Positions 8,974 through 16,634 of a stretch of DNA of 64,000 nt are shown here, piece after piece (within the stretch, counting starts at the first letter, position 1; every line of letters starts with the position of its first letter). This stretch comes from Candidatus Omnitrophota bacterium (GTDB lineage Bacteria > Omnitrophota > Gorgyraeia > 2-02-FULL-51-18): positions 1 through 64,000 of the forward strand of contig JAJVIE010000001.1 in assembly GCA_022072175.1 (NCBI GenBank). The letters are read 5' to 3'. Made by a program: the position numbers and the translations under genes. A model generated the notes under the pieces. It did no database searches and was not told the DNA's origin. It was given only the letters and a program-made list of their open reading frames with translations.

Positions 8974-9843
8974 CTAGATCAGCTGCTGTTGCAGCGTCTC
9001 CGCCTCGTTCCACATCGCCTGATTGTCCATGCGGATCAATTCACGGACGATCTCGGCGTCCACACGCTCTTTCTTGCGGATGATCAACTGTTTGAGCGCC
9101 TTGTGACAGGCCATCGTGATGCGGCGCGGATATCCCATCGTGTAGCGATGGATCTCCTCGACGGCCTCGTCGTTGAAGAGCGACCGGTGCGAGTTGTAAC
9201 CGGCCTTCTGCAGGCGGTACTGGATCATCTTGCGCGTATCGTCGAGATCGAACGGATTGAGCACGTACTTGAAGCTGATGCGGTCGTAGAAGTTGGGCAT
9301 CTTGCGGATCTTGGGCACGAGCTCCAGCTGGCCCAACAGCACGACCTGCAGCAGCTTGAACTCGTTGGTCTCGAAGTTCAGGAACACCCTCAACACCTCG
9401 AGAGTGCTCTCGGAGACCTTCTGCATCTCGTCCATGATGAGCGTGAGCGTCTTGCCTTCGCTGACGGCTTTCTGTAGCAGGAAGCGCTCGATGGCGTTCA
9501 TCATCTCGGCGCGACGCATCTGCGTAACGTCCTTGGACGTCTCGATGCCGAAATGATGGAACAACGTCTGGAGGAAATCCTGCTCGGTCTCGAACTGCGG
9601 GTTGAGCAGCATGTAGAAGATGAAATCCTCTCTCTGCCGGAGCTCGTGCACGAGCTTGCGCGACAGAGTGGTCTTACCGGTACCGATATCGCCCAGGATG
9701 ACGGTCAAGCCGCGCTTGAGGCGCAGTTCGATGAGGATGTTGGTCAACGCCGAGTCGTGATCCTTGGAGAGATAAAAAAAGTTGGGATCGGGGCTCGTCG
9801 AGAACGGCTCTTTGTCGCATCCCAGAAGACGGTAGTAGCTCAT
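8974..9843 (-). CDS. ExeA/GspA-like AAA ATPase
   Basis: 289 aa from ATG 9843, chosen because GAGG lies seven nt upstream and the protein then begins with MSYYRLLG, the usual start of this family. Walker A GDIGTGKTT (51-59), Walker B LTLIMDEM (133-140) and the C-terminal helical part (GYPRRITMACHKAL) identify the ExeA/GspA group of AAA ATPases. In Aeromonas-type systems GspA works with GspB to place the secretin in the peptidoglycan-bounded envelope. No peptidoglycan-binding domain or membrane helix is visible here, so the protein is shorter than full ExeA and probably cytoplasmic. It is the first gene of the minus-strand operon that continues to the left window edge, downstream of the AT-rich spacer. 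Confidence 0.9.
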   Translation of the reverse strand: MSYYRLLGCDKEPFSTSPDPNFFYLSKDHDSALTNILIELRLKRGLTVILGDIGTGKTTLSRKLVHELRQREDFIFYMLLNPQFETEQDFLQTLFHHFGIETSKDVTQMRRAEMMNAIERFLLQKAVSEGKTLTLIMDEMQKVSESTLEVLRVFLNFETNEFKLLQVVLLGQLELVPKIRKMPNFYDRISFKYVLNPFDLDDTRKMIQYRLQKAGYNSHRSLFNDEAVEEIHRYTMGYPRRITMACHKALKQLIIRKKERVDAEIVRELIRMDNQAMWNEAETLQQQLI

Positions 9844-9894
9844 CGATAGACCTCGCGTTTGAGCGACACGTGCGGGCGCCCGACAGTCATCCAA

Positions 9895-10193
9895 TGACCG
9901 CGGACAAGCCGGGACAGGGCCTGTTCGATCGAACGCCTTCTGTTGTGTCGCGTTAGTCTATTTGTCAATTAAGCTATTATATATATAGTGACTATATTTG
10001 GATACTATGTCGTTTATAAATATACACAAAAAACTATTTCCTGAAAAGAAAAATTAAGCATTGAGTTAAATTTAGTGTATTTGCATAGTTTTGCTTAAAT
10101 GCTCGCGAAAACCGAAAAAAATTAAGCTACGTCATCAGCTCGTTGGTACAAAACAGTTAATTATCGATGATTTATACTGATAGTAGAATGATT
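9895..10193. promoter_or_regulatory. AT-rich leader region of the secretin operon with recurring GCTTAATT motif
   Basis: No gene is supported here. The base composition changes sharply to AT-rich. On the minus strand the octamer GCTTAATT occurs three times (plus coordinates 9967-9974, 10052-10059, 10120-10127), twice followed by a T run. ATAGACTAA (9953-9961) lies beside the first copy, and a TTGACA hexamer overlaps it. The same octamer and ATAGACT occur in the leader at 49818-49984. I infer that it carries the secretin-operon promoter and regulatory sites, but I cannot fix a -10/-35 pair with confidence. Confidence 0.5.
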
Positions 10194-10235
10194 CAGATTT
10201 AAATATGCTATTTCGGTTAATAGCTGTTAAATCTG
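10194..10235 (-). terminator. Long hairpin directly after the last gene of the glycan operon
   Basis: CAGATTTAA (10194-10202) pairs with TTAAATCTG (10227-10235) and GCTATT (10207-10212) pairs with AATAGC (10219-10224). This makes a 15-bp stem with a small internal loop and a 6-nt apical loop. It begins one base after the TAA stop at 10236-10238. A clean U tract is absent (AATCATTC follows), so factor-assisted or weak intrinsic termination is likely. Confidence 0.6.
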
Positions 10236-10346
10236 TTACGGGGCGAGAGCGTAATAGATGATCGTAATGATCGCGCCGTTGATCAGAAAGAACAACAGAA
10301 GCGCGATGTAGAGGACGACAATTCCAACTGGCTTTTTAGCACTCAT
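10236..10346 (-). CDS. 36-aa single-span membrane microprotein
   Basis: Read directly: ATG 10346 to TAA 10236, protein starting MSAKKPVGIVVL and ending YYALAP. After a short basic N terminus, residues 7-31 are almost wholly hydrophobic (VLYIALLLFFLI, AIITII), so one membrane helix is predicted. The gene lies 32 nt after the MA-type peptidase gene and its stop abuts a 15-bp hairpin, which fits a terminal small gene of the same transcript. It is short and lacks a strong Shine-Dalgarno sequence. Its codon pattern and the isolation of an exact TM-like frame in an AT-rich region argue that it is real. Function is unknown; such proteins often modulate a membrane enzyme or transporter. Confidence 0.6.
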   Translation of the reverse strand: MSAKKPVGIVVLYIALLLFFLINGAIITIIYYALAP

Positions 10347-10378
10347 AACTTATCATTAGTTATCAACAGTATTCATTT

Positions 10379-11743
10379 CTAACTATTATATCGCTTGCGC
10401 TCGATCCAAACCTGCCAATCGGCCTCAAGCCGATTGTAATCCAGTCCGTAGTTTTTTTTGAGAACTTTTTCGAAATCCCCGGGCTCGGATCCCTGCACCA
10501 ACTGCATCACTTTCCAGATCCCGCCCTGCTCGATCAGATATTCGACGAGCGTCAGCGCTTTCATGTACGCGAGCGTCATCTCGGTGTTGTTGAAGGGATT
10601 GTTCTGGTGGCCGAGCGCTTTGTCCAGGTGCGCGACAGGCGCCAGGCGCCGTGTGATCTGATGGATCACGAGCGCGTCCTTGGCCTTCATGTCCAACTGA
10701 CGGCCCTCCACCCACTGCGCGATCCCTTCGTTGAGCCAGCGCGGCACCGGATGCGGCGAAGCGGCCGCGATGAACGCGTGCGTCAGCTCATGACGGACGA
10801 TCGGCTTCATCACCGCTTCAGGAAGTCCTTTGGACGAATACGGGATACGGAGCTTGCCGTCATAGTATCCGTCGATGCGGTTGGGCAGCCGCCAATGGTC
10901 GTGGAAATCCTTGAGCGGATAGAACACGACGGTGATCTTGCGCTTGGGATAGACGGACAGCTTGTATCCGACCTCCGCGTAGGTCTGCTCGAGCTCGTAC
11001 AACACTCGATGAGCCCCCTCACGGGCGATCTGCGCGGCGTCCGCCGAGAGGATGAAGTGCTCGGAGGTCTCCGTGCTGTGGGACTCCTCGCGCCGAGCGG
11101 ACCGCACGCGCTCCTCCAGCACCTTCACGTTGCGGTCGTCGGGAGCGATCTTGCGAGCCCGCTCGAGGAACGCCGCGGCTTTGTCGAGGCGTTGGATGGA
11201 CCAGGCGTAGTCGGCCGCCTGGACCCAGACGTGAAGGTTGGAGGGATCGCGTGCCGTGCCGGCCTCGTACAGCTCCAGGGCCCTGTCGTGGAGCCCCTGG
11301 GCCGCCCGCGCCTTGGCCTCGAGGAAGAGCGTGGAGGCATAGGCCTTGGCGTACCGGGTGTTCTGCGGGTCGATATCGAGGGCTTGTTTGAGGTAGCGCG
11401 AAGCTTCGAAGAAATCCTTGCGTTGCTGCAGCGCCCGCACGCCTTTCTCATAGTAGACGACCCCGAGGTTCTTGCGGAGCTTCTGCACGTCGCCGCCCGC
11501 GTACTCGATGGCCTGCAGGAGGTCGTACTCAGCCCCGTCGAAGTTGCCCTGCCGCATCTTCGCGACGGCCGAATCATTGAGAGCGGAAGCCTTCTCGAGG
11601 TATTCGCGGTCGGCCGCCCAGGCAGGACCCGCTCCGGCGGACAACAGAGCGGTCAACAAGGCCGTCGCCCGAAAGCGGGGATCTTTTCGGGCGGGCTCAG
11701 GGCCCCGGTTTGAGGACGTAGATCTTCTTGCGCTGTGACTCAT
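10379..11743 (-). CDS. TPR protein with peptidase-MA (gluzincin-like) domain
   Basis: About 454 aa from ATG 11743, overlapping the upstream GT2 gene by 47 nt. A hydrophobic export signal (ATALLTALLSAGAGPAWA) follows a basic lead. TPR-like units occupy about residues 45-215 (NDSAVAKMRQGNFDGAEYDL, YLKQALDIDP, LYEAGTARDP). The C-terminal half carries HELTHAF followed about 20 residues on by NEGIAQW, the HExxH plus distal Glu arrangement of MA-family metallopeptidases (peptidase MA-like domain). It is probably a periplasmic zinc protease or a protein-binding factor. The gene ends the minus-strand glycan operon except for the microprotein behind it. Downstream starts (a TTG near 11659) are possible, so the N terminus is uncertain, but the domain assignment is firm. 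Confidence 0.8.
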   Translation of the reverse strand: MSHSARRSTSSNRGPEPARKDPRFRATALLTALLSAGAGPAWAADREYLEKASALNDSAVAKMRQGNFDGAEYDLLQAIEYAGGDVQKLRKNLGVVYYEKGVRALQQRKDFFEASRYLKQALDIDPQNTRYAKAYASTLFLEAKARAAQGLHDRALELYEAGTARDPSNLHVWVQAADYAWSIQRLDKAAAFLERARKIAPDDRNVKVLEERVRSARREESHSTETSEHFILSADAAQIAREGAHRVLYELEQTYAEVGYKLSVYPKRKITVVFYPLKDFHDHWRLPNRIDGYYDGKLRIPYSSKGLPEAVMKPIVRHELTHAFIAAASPHPVPRWLNEGIAQWVEGRQLDMKAKDALVIHQITRRLAPVAHLDKALGHQNNPFNNTEMTLAYMKALTLVEYLIEQGGIWKVMQLVQGSEPGDFEKVLKKNYGLDYNRLEADWQVWIERKRYNS

Positions 11744-12647
11744 GGTAGGTCCGGATCGTGATCTCCGCAAGAAGCCCGATGAGGATGAACTGGATACCGA
11801 TGATCTCGCACAGGATGAACAGATAGAACAGCGGGTTGCCCGTGAGCGTGCGAGCCTGGGTGAACTTGAGCACCACCGCCACGACGAACAAGAGCGCTCC
11901 GAAGATCCCCGAGAGGATGCCAAGCTTGCCGAACATCTGGATCGGACTGGTCGAATAGCTGAGCAGGAACTTCACCGTGATCATGTCCAAGAGGACCCGC
12001 ACGATCCGCGAGAAGCCGTACTTGGAACGGCCGTGCAAACGCGGACGGTGGTTCACCGGCACTTCCAGGAGCCGGATACCAGCCCAGCTGGCCAGCGCCG
12101 GGATGAAGCGGTGCATCTCCCCGTACAATCGGAGCTCCTGCACGACCTCCCGGCGGTAGGCCTTGAGCGTACACCCGGAATCATGCACGCGCACGCGCGT
12201 CAGCCGTGAGATCAGACTGTTGGCCATCGAGGAAGCGAGATTGCGGAGGAAGGAATCCCTGCGTCTCCGGCGCCATCCGGTCACCAGGTCGTAGCCCTCC
12301 TCGAGCTTGGCCACGAGCATGGGGATGTCGGCCGGGTCGTTCTGCAGGTCCGCGTCCATCGTCACGAGGATCGACCCGTAGGCCTGGTCAAAACCGGCCT
12401 GAAGCGCCGCCGTCTGTCCGAAGTTACGTCTCAAAGCCACCAGCCGCACACGCGGGTCCCGGCGGGAGGCCTCGACGATCAAGCGGGCCGATCCGTCGCG
12501 ACTGCCGTCGTCCACAAGGATGATCTCGTACGGCCGGCCCGTCCGGTCGAGCGCCGACCCGGTCTCCTCCAATAGGCGAGGCAGATTGCCCTCCTCGTCA
12601 TAGACCGGGACGATGACGGAGATCTCGGGGGATGGATGGGTGGACAT
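11697..12647 (-). CDS. GT2 polyprenyl-phosphate sugar transferase (GtrB/DPM1-like)
   Basis: 316 aa. The N-terminal GT-A domain shows ISVIVPVYDEEGN, LVDDGSRDG and the metal-binding MDADLQNDP. RDSFLRNLASSMANSLISRL and the RPRLHGRSKYGFSRI block are typical of dolichol/undecaprenyl-phosphate glycosyltransferases. Two C-terminal membrane helices (about 230-260 and 270-300) anchor it. Members transfer a sugar from a nucleotide donor to polyprenyl phosphate, making the lipid-linked donor used by GT-C enzymes. That matches the GT-C pair directly upstream (12648 and 14092). ATG 12647 is immediately adjacent to the upstream TAG stop. Confidence 0.92.
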   Translation of the reverse strand: MSTHPSPEISVIVPVYDEEGNLPRLLEETGSALDRTGRPYEIILVDDGSRDGSARLIVEASRRDPRVRLVALRRNFGQTAALQAGFDQAYGSILVTMDADLQNDPADIPMLVAKLEEGYDLVTGWRRRRRDSFLRNLASSMANSLISRLTRVRVHDSGCTLKAYRREVVQELRLYGEMHRFIPALASWAGIRLLEVPVNHRPRLHGRSKYGFSRIVRVLLDMITVKFLLSYSTSPIQMFGKLGILSGIFGALLFVVAVVLKFTQARTLTGNPLFYLFILCEIIGIQFILIGLLAEITIRTYHESQRKKIYVLKPGP

Positions 12648-14081
12648 CTAAAATAGCATCTCATTTTCGTACACGATGCGCAAGCCCTGGGGGACCGACC
12701 AGATCGCCGCGGCCAACAGCACCGCGCAAACGATCGCGTCGCGCACCGCCGGCTTGAGAGGCCACTTACGCGACAGCTCGAGCAGTCCGGCCGCGGCCAG
12801 TGCCGCCAGGGCCGGATACGCCGGATAGAAGTAGCGGTGCTCCTGAACCATCGGCGGCTCGAGCAGTTGCCAGGGCCGGGTCAACTGCGCGTACGCGGCG
12901 ATCACCCAAGACCACAACAGCACGTACGGGTCCGCGGCGGAACGGCCTTGCCACAGCCGCACGACCCCGCTACGTAAACGTCCCAGGGTCAACAACGCGC
13001 ATCCGAAGAGCGGCGCGGCGAGCACCGTACCGATCGAAAAGAAGATGAGCGGATGCGGCCTGCGGCGCAGCGCCTCGAACCACCCGGTCCTATCCGTCCC
13101 CACGGACTCGATCATCCGCTGGGTCGGCACATGGAAGAACTCCCCATAGACCTGGTGCACCTTGACGAACCAGAACGCCGTCACCGCCGCCAGGGCCAGC
13201 AGGTACGTCAACCAGCGCGCATCGAGCGCGGACCGGGCCACTCCCTGCCAGCGGGAACGGTCGGCCGGGTGGGTCAACAGCCAGTAGATCCAGACGGCCG
13301 GCACCAGATAGAGCGCCGATTGTTTGGTCAGGACGGCCAGTCCCATCGCGCCCCCGGCCAATGCCGCTCCCGCCCAGGAGGTGCCGCCAGCCCAGACCGC
13401 CCAGAAGGATAACGCCGAGAACAGGACCAGCGGGTCCTCGGCCAGCGCGCGGTGAGCGGTCATCAAGCTCACCGGATGTACGGCCATCGCGTAGGCGGCG
13501 ACGGCCCCGCAACGCGCGCCGAACAGCCTCCAACCGATCAGGCCGGTCACCAGCACCACCAACAGGTTGAAGGCCAGCGAGACGCCTGCCACCCACAGCT
13601 GAGCGCGCAAGACCTCCGGGGGACGGTGCCACCGGACATGCGGCCCCAGGTGCGAGCTCACGGAGGTGTAGTGCAGGTTGTCCCGCTCGAAGATCCGGTG
13701 CGACCACATCAACACGTACGGATAGAGGGGGGCTCGCATGTGCAGGGGCTCGTCCCAGTACGATTGACCGACCACCCGCAAGATCGCGAGGATATCCCCT
13801 TCCGCGGACGGATCGCCGATCTTGCTATAGACGATCTCGACCGGCGGGTCCTCGCTCAACTTGGCCATACCCAGCTTGATCCCTCGCAGGTTGTAGTGGT
13901 CCAAGCCGAGCTTGTCGAGCTTGAGCGCGAGCGTGATGTACTGGTTCTGGTCACCGGTCCAATGCGGCATCCACAGCGCATAGCGTCTCAGGTACGCCGA
14001 GAACACCAGAAGCGCCACCAACAGGAGCACGCCGACCTTGCGTCCCAGATCGTCCCTGAAGGCCCCTTCGCGCGTCGTCAT
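12648..14081 (-). CDS. GT-C family membrane glycosyltransferase (ArnT/PMT-like) A
   Basis: 477 aa, about ten hydrophobic helices. The first extracytoplasmic loop contains WMPHWTGDQNQY with an acidic residue in the position of the catalytic Asp of GT-C enzymes, and further loop motifs such as RAPLYPYVLMWSH. The family transfers sugars from lipid-phosphate donors outside the inner membrane. The next gene (14092) shares the same PHWxGDQxQY loop and overall layout, so the two are tandem paralogs. ATG 14081 has GGGGAG upstream. Donor and acceptor are not predictable from sequence alone. Confidence 0.85.
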   Translation of the reverse strand: MTTREGAFRDDLGRKVGVLLLVALLVFSAYLRRYALWMPHWTGDQNQYITLALKLDKLGLDHYNLRGIKLGMAKLSEDPPVEIVYSKIGDPSAEGDILAILRVVGQSYWDEPLHMRAPLYPYVLMWSHRIFERDNLHYTSVSSHLGPHVRWHRPPEVLRAQLWVAGVSLAFNLLVVLVTGLIGWRLFGARCGAVAAYAMAVHPVSLMTAHRALAEDPLVLFSALSFWAVWAGGTSWAGAALAGGAMGLAVLTKQSALYLVPAVWIYWLLTHPADRSRWQGVARSALDARWLTYLLALAAVTAFWFVKVHQVYGEFFHVPTQRMIESVGTDRTGWFEALRRRPHPLIFFSIGTVLAAPLFGCALLTLGRLRSGVVRLWQGRSAADPYVLLWSWVIAAYAQLTRPWQLLEPPMVQEHRYFYPAYPALAALAAAGLLELSRKWPLKPAVRDAIVCAVLLAAAIWSVPQGLRIVYENEMLF

Positions 14082-14091
14082 CGATCTCCCC

Positions 14092-15510
14092 TTAGAACGG
14101 TTTGAGGATCAGGAACTTCTCGTCGAAGATGGTCTCGAGCGCCATCGGCACCGACCAGAGCGCCGATACGGCCAGTATCGACACGATAGCGCCTTCGGCG
14201 ATCACCGTACCGGCGCGGCCGGCCAGCCGCAAGCGGAGCCACGACAGCGTCGAAGCGGCCAGGAGCGCCAGCGCCGGGTGGGCGGGCAAGAGATAGCGCT
14301 GTTCTTTGGACTCTCCGCGCGTGGCGAAGAACAGGAAATACGCCCCGAACCACAACCACAGGAGCGCGTGCGGCCACAGATCGCGGGAGGAACGCACGCC
14401 CTTGTCGAACCAACGGCGGAACACCGACAGGTATCCGATCAACATCGGCGGACAGAGATAGCTCAGTCCGACCGTGTACAGGATCGCCGCGTGCGGTCTC
14501 ATCGCCAGCACATCGTGCCACCCGGTCTCGTCACCGCGCACGATCTCCTGGGCGGTGGGTTCGTACAACGGCGTTCCGTAGACCTGCCACACCTTGATGA
14601 ACCAATGCGCCGACACGAAGAGCATGCCCCCGACCAGGCAGAGCGCGTAGGGATTGAAAACCGCCGCGAAGAACGGCCCGGGACGTCCGCGATCGGCCGT
14701 GCGCAGATGCACCGCGGCCGCGTACACGCACAGCACCAGCGGCACAAGGATCGAGCTCTGCTTGGCCAGCACCGCCAGACCCGCCACCAGGCCCGCAGCG
14801 CAGGCGCCGAGCCAGCTTCGCCGCCCCAGAGCGCCGACGAACAGCCACACCGTGACGATACAGAAAATGCCCGTGAAATCCTCCGTCAGCAGGCGGTTGG
14901 AGCTCACCACGCTGATCGGGTTGGCCGCCATGATGGCAGCTCCATAGAGTCCCTCGCGATCGCCGAAGAGCCTGCGGCCCAGCAGGTACGTCCAGAGGAT
15001 CACCAGCAGGTTGGAGACCAGCGGCACGACGACGGCCCACAGCTGGGCCTGCAGGAACCAGGCGGGACGCAGCCGGAGAGCTTCCTCCCGGAGGTTGGTC
15101 TTGACGATCAGGTACGGATGATCGCCGGCGGTGAGCAGGCGATGCGCGTACATCAGCGCCATCGGGAACAGCGGCGCCTTGTAGAACAGCGGCATGTCAT
15201 AGTACGTGAGGCCGTGCATCTCATAAGCGCGGATGATATCACCGACGTCGCTGTTGGGCGTGAGGGTCGGGTAGATCACCTGCCATTTGTCGGTGCCTTT
15301 GATCGTGATGACGCGTATGGCGACATTGTACAGGTGATAGCCGGCCATGCCCTTTTGGTCGAGCTTCATGGCCAGAGCGACGTACTGGCTCTGGTCTCCC
15401 TGCCAGTGAGGGATCCAGAACGTCTGCCGGCGCACCCACAGCGCCCCGAACAGGATGCAGACCAATAGCGCGCCGATGCCGGCACACCGGACCCGGCCGG
15501 CGGGGATCAT
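14092..15510 (-). CDS. GT-C family membrane glycosyltransferase (ArnT/PMT-like) B
   Basis: 472 aa from ATG 15510, whose ATGA overlaps the stop of the upstream GT4 gene; the longer frame upstream would run into that gene. First-loop motif FWIPHWQGDQSQY, then KAPLFPMALMYAHR, and about ten membrane spans. It parallels the downstream GT-C protein closely, indicating tandem duplication and likely related donors. A 10-nt gap separates the two. It is expected in the inner membrane, acting on polyprenyl-linked sugars on the periplasmic side. Confidence 0.85.
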   Translation of the reverse strand: MIPAGRVRCAGIGALLVCILFGALWVRRQTFWIPHWQGDQSQYVALAMKLDQKGMAGYHLYNVAIRVITIKGTDKWQVIYPTLTPNSDVGDIIRAYEMHGLTYYDMPLFYKAPLFPMALMYAHRLLTAGDHPYLIVKTNLREEALRLRPAWFLQAQLWAVVVPLVSNLLVILWTYLLGRRLFGDREGLYGAAIMAANPISVVSSNRLLTEDFTGIFCIVTVWLFVGALGRRSWLGACAAGLVAGLAVLAKQSSILVPLVLCVYAAAVHLRTADRGRPGPFFAAVFNPYALCLVGGMLFVSAHWFIKVWQVYGTPLYEPTAQEIVRGDETGWHDVLAMRPHAAILYTVGLSYLCPPMLIGYLSVFRRWFDKGVRSSRDLWPHALLWLWFGAYFLFFATRGESKEQRYLLPAHPALALLAASTLSWLRLRLAGRAGTVIAEGAIVSILAVSALWSVPMALETIFDEKFLILKPF

Positions 15511-16634
15511 GCGACCACGCTCCGGAGCACGTCCAGGTGACGGGAGGCCAGGACCGGCCAATGGTGCTGCTCAAGAACGCGGCGTCGGTTGTACTCGCCC
15601 ATGCGGCGGCGCAGACCCGGGTTGGCGGCCAACGCGCGGAGCTTGGAGGCGAGCGCCTCCGGGTCCGAGGGCGCGAAGAAGAGCGCGTTGTCCGGTTCGG
15701 AGGCGATCTCATGATGGGTCGGGATGTCCGACAGGAGCAGCGCGCAGCTCGAGGCCATGGCCTCGAGCACGGCGTTGGGCATCCCCTCGGCGGGAGAGGC
15801 GTTGACGAAGATGTGGGCCCTGGCGTACCAGGACGGCAGTTCCGACTTGTCGATCCAGCCGTGAAAACGCACGATGCCCGACACATCCAGACGCCGGACG
15901 AGCGCCTCGTACGAACGGCGGTCCGGCCCGTCGCCTACGACATCGAGCCTCACGCCGCGCGCCGAAGCCAGCGCGCGCAGCAGCGTTGACAAACGCTTCT
16001 GGGACTCGAGCAATCTGCCGCAGTACAGAACGTTCACGACCCCTTCCTCCGCCCGCTCCGCGGGCTTGTAGCGCTCCGTATCCACGCCGTTGGGGATCAC
16101 GACGGGTCCCCGGATACCATACGCGCGTACAGCGCGGCCGGCGAGGTCCTGCCCGACGGCGATCACCGCCGAGCTCTCACGGCAGATCCGCCTCAAGAAC
16201 GGCCCGGCCGCCGCGTAGATCCAGGACAGGCCTTCGGACCCGGGACCCGGCACGTCGCTGCCCCGTAGCTGGGTCACGAAAGGCAATCCGTAGCGCTTCT
16301 TGAGATACAAACAGGCGTCCCCGCTGCCGGGAAGCGCGAAAAAATTGACGAGCACCTCCGGCCGGACCTGTTCGTAGATACGTTCGCAGGTCCGCCGCGC
16401 CTCGGCCATGTACGCGATCCTCTCGATGAAGGTGGAGCTCTCGCGCCGCCTGCGTCCCGTGGCCAAGCGGATGATCCTCGAGCGCCCCGTCCCCTCGACC
16501 GATCGCGCGCGCGACCCGGTCACAACACTGACCTCGTGGCCCTGGTCCGTCCACTGCCGCGCCAGCTCCGCGAGCGCCGAACCGGCCCCTCCGCCGAAGG
16601 GCGGGTATTCGTAACAGTACGTCAGGATCCTCAC
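15507..16634 (-). CDS. GT4 family glycosyltransferase
   Basis: 375 aa from GTG 16634, which overlaps the upstream stop as GTGA; the long N-terminal extension of the open frame lies inside the upstream gene and is not used. The N terminus VRILTYCYEYPPFGGG and the GxGSA turn fit the GT-B N domain. The C domain shows VVIPNGVDTERY, VLYCGRLLESQKR and the nucleotide-sugar-binding EGMPNAVLEAMAS block with the E-x7-E pattern of GT4. It is a retaining glycosyltransferase, probably adding a sugar from an NDP donor to a lipid-linked glycan on the cytoplasmic face. Confidence 0.92.
   Translation of the reverse strand: MRILTYCYEYPPFGGGAGSALAELARQWTDQGHEVSVVTGSRARSVEGTGRSRIIRLATGRRRRESSTFIERIAYMAEARRTCERIYEQVRPEVLVNFFALPGSGDACLYLKKRYGLPFVTQLRGSDVPGPGSEGLSWIYAAAGPFLRRICRESSAVIAVGQDLAGRAVRAYGIRGPVVIPNGVDTERYKPAERAEEGVVNVLYCGRLLESQKRLSTLLRALASARGVRLDVVGDGPDRRSYEALVRRLDVSGIVRFHGWIDKSELPSWYARAHIFVNASPAEGMPNAVLEAMASSCALLLSDIPTHHEIASEPDNALFFAPSDPEALASKLRALAANPGLRRRMGEYNRRRVLEQHHWPVLASRHLDVLRSVVA

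Noticed and set aside
5672-9843. Complete type II secretion or type IV pilus locus
   Set aside because: Only ATPase of the ExeA type, GspC/PilP-like protein and secretin are present; no GspE/PilB, GspF/PilC or pseudopilin genes.
10607-11713. Long plus-strand open frame opposite the MA-type peptidase
   Set aside because: Antisense shadow with biased composition; the minus strand carries TPR and HExxH motifs.
14038-15468. 476-codon plus-strand frame opposite the GT-C gene
   Set aside because: Gln/Arg/His-rich composition typical of an antisense frame; the minus-strand frame has membrane helices and family motifs.
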